64,000 nt of DNA from Bacteroidota bacterium (lineage in GTDB: Bacteria; Bacteroidota; Bacteroidia; Chitinophagales; LD1), in assembly GCA_947478005.1 (NCBI GenBank), contig CANJVG010000003.1, forward strand, positions 1 through 64,000, read 5' to 3'. A program made the position numbers and the translations under genes. This document shows, one piece after another, positions 33,022 to 42,400 of the stretch (the first letter of the stretch is position 1; each line of letters starts with the position of its first letter). The notes under the pieces were generated by a model. That model saw only the letters and a program-made list of their open reading frames with translations, had not been told where the DNA came from and did no database searches.

Positions 33022-33741
33022 TTAGTAATAGCTGTAGGAAGTAGAATCAACCAATTCACCCTTGGCATTGTAGCCTACCTTTAGCTTCACAGCGTTTTTT
33101 TCATCCATCTGATAGTGATAGACAATATGAAAAGTATCGCTCGAAGTAGTTACGGCCGCCAAACCAACCGATTCCTTTAGCAGATATTTTGACTCGGGCC
33201 CCAGAAAGCCTAGCCCCGTGTTTGTGTTGGAAATGGTATTGGGTTTGTCAGTAAAGTAAGAATAGGAAACGATACTCTGCGGCTTGCCCTTTTCGTCAAT
33301 CGAAGTGGTGTTCTTCAGATTATCGCCCGACCAGGTGTAATATGTCTGCCTCATCGGTTTACCACCCACATAGTTGGCCAACAGCGTTAACCGGCCCCGG
33401 GAATCATACATGCATTTATTATACATGATTCGTTCTATGTTGGCAGAAATAAGAATGACTAAGTTTTTATTATTCAGAAAGAACGTATCCTTCTTTACCT
33501 TGCTTTTTGGCGAACTGAAAAACTGCTTCACCACCAGGGTATCTATATATTCAAAAACGGTTTTCTCCCCTCTCGAACTCTGCACCTGCAGCAATCTGCC
33601 CAGCGAATCATATTTATAATCATCCGAGATTCCGGTTCTAAGATTCACGCTTCGTTTTATCAAAGGTGTTTTGCTTTCGGTGCTTTGAAAAGCCAATAAC
33701 AAGAGGGAAAGAAAAAGAAATAGACTACTCAGCAATTTCAT
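33022..33741 (-). CDS. secreted protein with RHS/YD-like repeats
   Basis: A signal peptide (MKLLSSLFLFLSLLLLAF, about residues 1-21) is followed by YD-type repeats: YDSLGRLLQV, YDSRGRLTLLANY, SIDEKGKPQSIVSYSY and YNAKGELVDSTSYSYY. Each has the Gly-Arg/Lys-Leu turn found in RHS and DUF4595-like proteins. I chose ATG at 33741 (239 aa), where the signal peptide begins. Extracellular or periplasmic location is inferred; function is unknown. Confidence 0.7.
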   Translation of the reverse strand: MKLLSSLFLFLSLLLLAFQSTESKTPLIKRSVNLRTGISDDYKYDSLGRLLQVQSSRGEKTVFEYIDTLVVKQFFSSPKSKVKKDTFFLNNKNLVILISANIERIMYNKCMYDSRGRLTLLANYVGGKPMRQTYYTWSGDNLKNTTSIDEKGKPQSIVSYSYFTDKPNTISNTNTGLGFLGPESKYLLKESVGLAAVTTSSDTFHIVYHYQMDEKNAVKLKVGYNAKGELVDSTSYSYY

Positions 33742-33856
33742 AACACAATGATTTTTAGTTGGTGAATGGAAGTAAAAATAAAAAAACGAAAACCTGCCCG
33801 TCAAAAAAAACGAAAGTCTGCCTTAACAAAACTCCGCAGCGCCCCCAATGAAAACC

Positions 33857-33887
33857 TTTGCCCTTTCCACATTTTCTAATAGTTTTG
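33857..33887 (+). promoter_or_regulatory. consensus promoter of tatA
   Basis: TTTG (33857-33860) and TAGTTTTG (33880-33887) are separated by 19 bp, a full match to the Bacteroidota -33/-7 promoter. The start of tatA is 18 bp after the -7 box. Confidence 0.78.
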
Positions 33888-33905
33888 TCCTCTAAATTTT
33901 TAATC

Positions 33906-34136
33906 ATGCAAGTTCAATATGCCATCTTTGGCTTAGGCACTCCGGAAGTAATTGTAATTGTGGTAGTCATCCTCATATTTTTTGGAGGCAAAAGAATACC
34001 GGAGTTAATGCGTGGTATAGGTCAGGGAGTGCGCGAATTCAACGCAGCCAAATCCAACATCAAGACCGAAATTGAAGAGGGCATGAAAGATAAACCAGCT
34101 CCAGCCAAAGAGCCGGTAGAAGAAAAAAAGGCCTAA
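33906..34136 (+). CDS. tatA: twin-arginine translocase subunit TatA/TatE
   Basis: The short product (76 aa) has one membrane segment (TPEVIVIVVVILIFFGGK, about residues 12-29), the FGxxxxPE-type hinge (FGGKRIPEL) and an amphipathic helix (MRGIGQGVREFNAAK), followed by a charged tail. TatA oligomers form the channel for folded proteins with twin-arginine signals. ATG at 33906 is chosen because the membrane segment then starts near the N-terminus; a longer frame from 33858 would overlap the promoter. tatC is not in the window. Confidence 0.92.
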   Translation: MQVQYAIFGLGTPEVIVIVVVILIFFGGKRIPELMRGIGQGVREFNAAKSNIKTEIEEGMKDKPAPAKEPVEEKKA

Positions 34137-34190
34137 TCACTACTCCAGTTTAAATCCTTAGAAGTATCAATTTTCAAAAAACAAATTGAG

Positions 34191-35633
34191 GTGGCAGAGT
34201 TGTCTAAAAAAACCATTCAACAAATTCAGGTTGATTTAAAATCGGGAAACACCAGTTGCGAAACCCTGGTGAGCGACTATTTGCAAAAGATAGAAGCCAA
34301 CAAACACCTCAACGCCTACCTCGAGGTTTTTGGTGAAGAAGCAAAGGAGAGAGCGAAAGAACTCGACAAAAAATTGGCCGAAGGCAAGCCCACCGGAAAA
34401 CTCTTCGGCTGTGTGATTGCCATTAAAGATAACATCTGTTACAAACAACATAAGGTTTCTGCGGGGTCCAAAATTTTGGAAGGATTCACCTCGCTTTATA
34501 GCTCTACGGTGGTAGAAAGATTACTGGCAGAAGATGCCATCATCATAGGCCGCACCAATTGCGATGAGTTTGCAATGGGTTCCAGCAACGAAAACTCTGC
34601 TTACGGCAATGTGTTGAATGCGCAGGATAACTCCCGCGTTCCGGGTGGTTCATCGGGTGGCAGTGCCGTGGTGGTACAGGCAGGTTTATGCCAGGCTTCA
34701 TTAGGTTCCGATACCGGAGGCTCCATTCGTCAGCCCGCAGCCTTTTGTGGTTTGGTGGGATTAAAACCCACTTATGGCAGAGTGTCGCGCTATGGATTAA
34801 TTGCCTATGCCTCTTCCTTCGACCAAATAGGTCCTTTCACACACAATGTTGAAGATGCAGCATTGCTGATGGAAATAATTTCAGGCAAAGACAATTACGA
34901 TTCCACTTCTTCTTCCGAAAAAGTTCCGGCTTACTCAGCCGAATTAAGCTTTGAGAAAAAAGCGCGCATAGCCGTTTTCCCAACCACGCTGCAAAGCGAT
35001 GGATTGAACGCGGAAGTAAAAGCTACGGTAGAAAACATCCTGAGCGATTTAAAAAACGAAGGACACACCGTAGAGGAAGTAGGCTTCGACCTGCTCGAAT
35101 ATTTAATATCCACCTACTACGTCCTCACCACAGCCGAAGCATCCAGCAATCTGGCCCGCTTCGATGGTGTTCACTATGGCTACCGTTCAAAAAACGCCAA
35201 TGAGATGGACCCGGTTTACAAACGTTCACGCACCGAAGGCTTTGGCAAAGAAGTAAAGAACCGAATCATGCTCGGCACCTTTGTGCTTAGTTCAGGTTAT
35301 TACGATGCCTACTATTCCCGCGCTCAAAAAGTGCGCAGAATCTTGACCGATAAAATCCGTGGCATCTTTAAAGAATACGATTTCATCCTGATGCCCACTT
35401 CACCAACCGTTGCTTTTAAATTTGGTGAGAAGACAGATAATCCCGTAGAAATGTATCTGGCAGATATTTATACCGTGCTCGCCAACCTCACCGGCATTCC
35501 GGCCATTTCTTTGCCTTTGGCAGAAGATAAAAACGGCTTGCCGATAGGTGTGCAGATACTGGCCGATAAGTTTCAGGAAAGCCAATTACTTGCGTTTTCT
35601 GAAAAAATGATGCATATTGAATCTTCTAAATAG
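34191..35633 (+). CDS. gatA: Asp-tRNA(Asn)/Glu-tRNA(Gln) amidotransferase subunit A
   Basis: GatA releases ammonia from glutamine for transamidation of misacylated tRNA, with GatB and GatC. The amidase triad is seen as Lys in AIKDNICYK (about residue 77) and the two Ser in PGGSSGGSAVVVQAGL (about 150-165), followed by GSDTGGSIRQPAAFCG. Length of 480 aa is normal. The start is GTG at 34191. gatB and gatC are not adjacent, as is common in Bacteroidota. Confidence 0.95.
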   Translation: MAELSKKTIQQIQVDLKSGNTSCETLVSDYLQKIEANKHLNAYLEVFGEEAKERAKELDKKLAEGKPTGKLFGCVIAIKDNICYKQHKVSAGSKILEGFTSLYSSTVVERLLAEDAIIIGRTNCDEFAMGSSNENSAYGNVLNAQDNSRVPGGSSGGSAVVVQAGLCQASLGSDTGGSIRQPAAFCGLVGLKPTYGRVSRYGLIAYASSFDQIGPFTHNVEDAALLMEIISGKDNYDSTSSSEKVPAYSAELSFEKKARIAVFPTTLQSDGLNAEVKATVENILSDLKNEGHTVEEVGFDLLEYLISTYYVLTTAEASSNLARFDGVHYGYRSKNANEMDPVYKRSRTEGFGKEVKNRIMLGTFVLSSGYYDAYYSRAQKVRRILTDKIRGIFKEYDFILMPTSPTVAFKFGEKTDNPVEMYLADIYTVLANLTGIPAISLPLAEDKNGLPIGVQILADKFQESQLLAFSEKMMHIESSK

Positions 35634-35808
35634 ACAATTCAACAATTCACTCTTAGTAAACAAAACCCCCAAGCCGCTGCCTATCGCACCTTTCTACTCT
35701 TGAAAATTTACATTAGCAACCAATAGTTCACAGTTATCAGTCGACAGATAGCCGCAGAAAAAACTGCACTACTTTCAACAGGTAATTGTTTGCCATTAAC
35801 TAAAGAGA

Positions 35809-36405
35809 ATGATAGCGTACCTAAGCGGTAAAATTACTTTCAAAAGCCCTACCCATATTTTTCTGGAAACAGGAGGTATTGGCTACATGGTTAAAATAAG
35901 CCTGAACACCTACGAGCGTATTCAACATCTGGAAAGTTGTCAGTTACACACCTCGTTAATTGTAAAAATCGAAAACCAATCGGTAAGCGGTTTCGACCTC
36001 TACGGCTTTTTTGATGAAACCGAAAAAGATTTATTTGAGAAATTAATTTCAGTTTCAGGTGTTGGCGCAGCCACTGCACGCGTAATGCTGTCTTCTTTCA
36101 AACCCGATGAAATAAAAAATGCCATTCTTTCTGAGAACGAAGTGATGATCCAAAGCATCAAGGGCATTGGGCCAAAATCGGCCAAACGAATCATTCTGGA
36201 ACTGAAAGACAAGGTTGGAAAAATGGCGGGCGATACAATTTTGTTAGCCACTCCGAACAATACAATGAAGGAGGACGCGTTATTTGCGCTCCTTGCTCTT
36301 GGTTTCAATAAGCAGGCGGCCGAAAAGGTAATTGCGAAACTGCAAAGCAGCAGTAGCAGCTGGACGGTAGAAGGATTAATTAAAGAAGCATTAAAACTGT
36401 TGTAA
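35809..36405 (+). CDS. ruvA: Holliday junction branch migration protein RuvA
   Basis: RuvA binds four-way junctions and recruits the RuvB motor. The N-terminal OB domain (1-65), two helix-hairpin-helix motifs (LISVSGVGAATARVML at about 76-91, and SIKGIGPKSAKRIILELKDK in two parts at about 111-130) and the small C-terminal domain (about 150-198) are all present. sprA starts 7 bp after its stop; this ruvA-sprA order is widely conserved in Bacteroidota. Confidence 0.95.
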   Translation: MIAYLSGKITFKSPTHIFLETGGIGYMVKISLNTYERIQHLESCQLHTSLIVKIENQSVSGFDLYGFFDETEKDLFEKLISVSGVGAATARVMLSSFKPDEIKNAILSENEVMIQSIKGIGPKSAKRIILELKDKVGKMAGDTILLATPNNTMKEDALFALLALGFNKQAAEKVIAKLQSSSSSWTVEGLIKEALKLL

Positions 36406-36412
36406 GAAGCGA

Positions 36413-39400
36413 GTGAAGGTTAGGCAAAAAATATTCAGTAGTGTTATAGCGGTTTCGTGCGTGGGCATTTTATACATGTCCAATGCTGAAAAGAACATTT
36501 CCCGGTTCCGCTATTTGCTTCCCGAAATTCCCGCACCGCTCATCGAGCCCGATTCTCCTTCCCTGAAATATCCCATCAAAGATCGGGAAGGTGATTTTGT
36601 AACCGATAAATCGAAGGACCCTTTTTATTTGAAAGACCCTCCTGTCATTAAGCAGGATGTGGAGTACGACCCAAAATCGGGAATGTATGTGGTAACCGAG
36701 AAAGTAGGGGGGCAGAATATCAAGCCGCCCATGTACATGACCTATGACGATTACCTCAAGTACACCGAAAAGCAGGAACGCGAGGCATACATTAAAGACC
36801 GTCAGCAGGCCATCAACTTAGTAGAAGATAAAAGTATTGTTCCGCCTATCCAGGTCAAGAAACAATTCTTCGACAAATTGTTCGGAGGTAGTAAAATCGA
36901 AATTAAGCCACAGGGAAATGTCGATATGACCCTTGGTGGCAACACACAAACAACGGCCAATCCAAATATTCCTATTCGAAACAGAAAGACCGGAGGCTTC
37001 GATTTTGATATGAACATCAACATCAACGTCATTGGAAAAATCGGAGATAAGCTTCAGTTAGGAGTAAAATACAACACTCAGTCAGGCTTTGATTTCGACA
37101 ATCAGGTTAAGCTCGGCTACACCGGTGACGAAGATGACATCATCAAAGTAATTGAAGCGGGTAATGTTTCACTTCCCCTGCAAACCCGATTGATTTCCGG
37201 TAGCCAGACTTTATTTGGATTAAAAACTCAATTACAGTTCGGAAGACTTACATGGACCACCGTTATTTCCCAACAGAAATCGAAGAAGGAAACAATGCTC
37301 ATCGAAAACGGAGCACAAAAACAAAATTTCGAAATCCGTTCAGACCAATATGAGGAAAACAAACACTTTTTCTTAGCCCAGTATTTCCGCAACACTTACG
37401 ACCAGGCACTATCGGCCCTACCAAACATAAAATCAGTAGTAAACATAACCCGAATTGAAGTTTGGGCAACCAACCGAAATGGAACTACGCAAAATGTGCG
37501 TGATGTAGTTGGCTTTAACGACTTAGGAGAATTCGCACCCTACTCCACCTCCATTCAACCCATTGGATTCGATACAAAGCCCGATCAAAATTCTAATAAC
37601 CTATACGGACGACTTGTTGGCAGCCCAACCACACGTTTTGTAAACAACGTAGTAGCCGATTTGCAGGGAAATCTTCAGCTTCAGCAAGGACAGGATTTTG
37701 AAAAAACCTATGCCCGTAAGTTGAACGACAACGAGTATATCGTCAATAAACAGTTAGGGTATATCTCGCTAAACTCACAACTCAATCCAAATGAAGTTCT
37801 CGCGGTTGCTTTTCAATATGAATACAACGGTGCCGTTTTTCAGGTCGGTGAATTCGGTAGTCAGGTACCGCCAGATTCCAACTCCACTTCAAAAGTTCTC
37901 TATCTCAAATTGTTGAAAGGAACAACCGTGCGTCCGGCACTACCTATCTGGAATTTGATGATGAAAAACATTTACTCCCTTGGAGCCTACAATGTGAGTA
38001 ATGAAGATTTCAGATTAGATGTGTACTACAACGACCCGGGCAGCGGGCCTAAACGCTATATGCCCAAAGGCTGTTTGCAAGGCAAACCGCTCATCAGCGT
38101 TTTAAACCTCGACAATCTGAACATGAACAACGACCCTCAACCGGACGGCTTGTTTGACTTTGTGCCCGGAACAACCATTATCACACAAAACGGGCGCTTG
38201 ATTTTTCCGGTTGTAGAGCCCTTCGGAAATAATTTAAGAACTGCCTTTACAAGTTGTGGAAGCCCCCCAACACTGATTAACCAGTATGTCTACGACCAAC
38301 TTTACGATTCAACAAAATTTATCGCGCAACAGTTTCCTGAGTATAACCGCTTTGTAATAAAGGGCCAATATAAAGGAGCCAACAATCGTGAAATTTCTCT
38401 CGGTGCCGGAAATGTTCCCCGGGGCTCTGTCGTAGTTACAGCCGGAGGGCAAAAGTTGGTAGAGGGTTCAGATTTTACTGTTGATTATAATCTCGGCAGG
38501 GTTACGGTTATCAATCAGGGAATTCTCAATTCTGGCCAGCAGATAAAAGTAGATTACGAAAACAATAATCTTTTTGCTACCCAGGTTCGTTCCATGTATG
38601 GTACGAGGTTGGATTATCGCATCAGTAGCAAATTCAATATTGGCGCTACGGTCATGCATCTTTCCGAAAGACCGTTTACACAAAAAGTAAATGTAGGCGA
38701 TGACCCTATCAGCAACACCATCATGGGGGCCGATATAAAATATGAAACCAATGCACCTTGGTTGACCAAAGCCCTAGACAAACTCCCGATTTACGCGACC
38801 AAAGAAATGTCCACCATTTCAACCTATGCCGAAATGGCCTACTTAAAACCTGGCCATTCAAAAGCTATCAACGGAGCCGACAAACAAGGACAGGTTTACG
38901 TAGATGACTTTGAAGGAACAAGCAGCGGCTATGATTTAAAAACACCTTCTACAAGTTGGAAACTCGCCTCTACTCCGCGCAACTCTACCGATGCAAGTGG
39001 CCGCGTTATGTTTCCGGAAGCCAGTTTGATAAACGATGAACGTTATGGATACAACCGCGCTAAGATTGCCTGGTATCGTATCGACAATTCTTTTTTTAAT
39101 TCGAATAATTCTCCCGGTGTTGTTTATAACAACCCAGATACAAAGACCAATATCAAAAGCCATTATGTTCGCTTAATTCCTACTCAGGAAGTTTTCCCTA
39201 ACCGTCCAAACCAAACGCTCGACCAAAACATTTACACGTTCGACCTTTCCTTTTTTCCTCGTGATAGAGGTCCTTACAATTATGAGTGGAACAATAATCC
39301 AACAGTCGGAATTTCTCAGGGTATTAATAATGACGGTAGCTTAAAATCACCCCAAACTCGTTGGGCTGGTGTAATGCGCAGTATCGACAATAATGATTTG

Positions 39401-42400
39401 GAAGCGCAGAACGTAGAGTATATCGAGTTCTGGATGATGGACCCGTTCCTCTACAATGTAAATCCTGCGGGCGGAAAATTGTTTTTCAACCTCGGAAATA
39501 TTTCAGAAGACATTTTGCGCGATTCGCGTATGAGTTACGAAAATGGAATTTATGCCGATACCAGTTTACTTGACCGGACTTCGTGGGGACGTGTTCCAAA
39601 ACAACCGGCACTTGTAGATGCCTTTGATGTGGATCAAAATTTACGAGCGCAACAGGATGTCGGCTTTGATGGCATGGGTGATGCTGAAGAAAGAGATAGA
39701 AAATCTATCTTCTTAAACAATGTGCAGGCAAGCGTAAATGCGTCCGTATTCACCAAATTGCAAAATGACCCCTCCAGCGATAATTACCAATATTTTAAAG
39801 ACGAAAATATCTATGGTAACGAGCCAAGTATTTTAAAGCGCTACGAAGGCTTTTGCGGAATTGAAGGAAACTCACCGGTGCAAACCAATAGCGTTTCCTC
39901 CACTGCCCAAACCAACTTGCCCGATAAGGAAGATTTAAATAAAGACAACACACTAAACGAAAACGAAGAGTACTTTCAATACGAAGTTGACCTTACGCGA
40001 AACACAATGGATGTAGGCCAGAATCCTTACATCATTTCAAAGGTTGATGGACAAACAGACGCAAATGGCGTGCAGGCTCATTGGTATCAATTCAGAATAC
40101 CAATAAAGGAATACGCTTCTCGGGTAGGTCAAATCCCCGATTTTAAATCCATTCAATTCATGCGTATGTTCATGACCGGTTGGCAGGATACCAATGTGGT
40201 TCTACGTTTTGCCACCTTAGAGTTGAGAAGAAATCAATGGCGCACCTACAATCTCAATATCAACGACCCTTGCGATGGGCTTGGAACCGATTTGCCGGGC
40301 TCAAGCTTAAATGTGGCCTCGGTAGGCATTGAAGAACATAGCGCAAAAACTCCGGTGAATTATGTATTGCCTCCAGACATTGAAAGAACACAGGCACTCG
40401 GTTCACAAACCAATCAGTTCGTTCAACAGAACGAGCAGTCGCTTGCCCTTAAAGTTTGCGACCTGAAAGATTGTTCCAGAAGAGCGGTCTTCAAAAACAT
40501 TACCCTCGATGTCAGAAGATACAAGCGCTTGAAAATGTACATTCATGCCAATAACATAGATGGGCAAATCGGAGTTAAAGACAGCGATGTAACGGCCTTT
40601 ATCCGTGTAGGCTCTGACTTTAAAGATAACTACTACGAATATGAGGTGCCGCTCAAAATTACCGCAGCCGGCAAATACGACAACAATAGCACTACCGACC
40701 GTCAAATTGTTTGGCCTTCAGAAAACTCCATCGACCTGGTATTGCAGGATTTCATTGCACTGAAAGAAAAGAGAAACTTAATTCCGGGTTGGAACCGCAC
40801 AAATGTTTATACCGAAAAAGTCGATGGACGATTGCGAAGTATAGTCGGCAACCCCGACATTGGTTCCATCAAAACAATAATGTTAGGTATCCATAACCCT
40901 ACCAAAGGCGACCCAAACAATCCTCTTGGTGGAGATGGTGATGATGGCCGCGAAAAATGTGTCGAAGTTTGGTTCGATGAATTGCGCGTTTCCGGTTTCG
41001 AAGAAAGCGGAGGGGCCGCTGCACTTGCTACCGTCAATGTGAAGTTAGCCGACTTGGGTAACATAAGCTTAGGTGGAAGCATGCACACCAAGGGCTTCGG
41101 GCAAGTCGAGCAAAAAATCGACCAGCGCTATAAAGACAATTTGTATAAGTATGATTTCGCCACCAATATTGAGGCAGGCAAACTTTTACCCGAAAAGGCC
41201 GGAATCAGAATTCCTTTTTATGCCAACTATTCCCAACAATTCAGCACTCCCGAATTCGACCCATATCAGTTCGATATTCCAACCAAGGACTACATGAAAG
41301 CTTTGAGGGAAGTGGTAGGGAAAGATTCCGCCCGTCATTATTTGCGGCAAATCCAAACCATCAACACCACGCGCGGTTACAACTTCAGCAATGTGCGCGT
41401 TGTGCCGCAAACCAAAGCGAAGAAACCACACATCTATGACCCCGGCAATTTCAATTTTACCTACGCTTATCGCGAACAATTACTGAGCGACCCTTATGTC
41501 GAAAAGAACTCCAAGAAAAACTGGTCGGGTATAATAGGCTGGAGCTTTGCGCCTCAATCAAAAGACTTCGCGCCTTTCAAAAAACTCATTCGCACAAAAT
41601 CAAAGTGGGCAGACATTATCAAAGATTTCAGCTTTAATCCTATGCCTTCCACCATGTCGTTCACCACCGATTTAAATCGCGATTTCACCGAAATAAAACT
41701 GCGTTCTTTGGGCGAAGTTGATTTTGCCATTCCGCCAACCTACAGCAAAAATTTCCGTTGGAACCGCAGCTACGTCTTCAAATACAATCCGTTCAAATCC
41801 CTTAGTATAGATTACAGTGCTACCGACAACGCGCGTATTGATGAACCTTACGGCCACATCGATACCAAGGAAAAGAAACAGGAAGTTTGGAGCAACATTG
41901 GCAATGGAGGACGTAACACCAACTACAATCAGCAGTTGGCCGTCAACTATACAATCCCTATAAACAAATTGCCCATTTTCGATTTCATAACCGCTACAGT
42001 CGGTTATGCGGCTACCTATAATTGGACGGCCTTGCCTTGGCAAAAAGATTCAGCCAGTGGCAAATTAGTGCAGAACTCCTTGGGCAACATTATTAATAAC
42101 ACCCAAAACGACCGCGGCAAAGTAGACCTGAACTTCAAAAAGCTTTATGACAAAGTTCCCTTCCTCAAAGCCTACAACGCACCAAATCCGAATGCAGGTG
42201 ATAAAAAAGAAAATGATAAAAAGCGCGAAGCGATAAAAAAAGCACGCGCAAAAATCAAAGAAGAAATTGTAAAGCTGAAAGAGAAAAAAGTGACCTTGAC
42301 AGCAGAGCTAGACAAAGCAAAAGACGAATTGAAAAACGATACCGTTAAGCAGAACAAACAGAAACTGGATATTGCCAAGGCAAAAGAAGAACTCAAACAG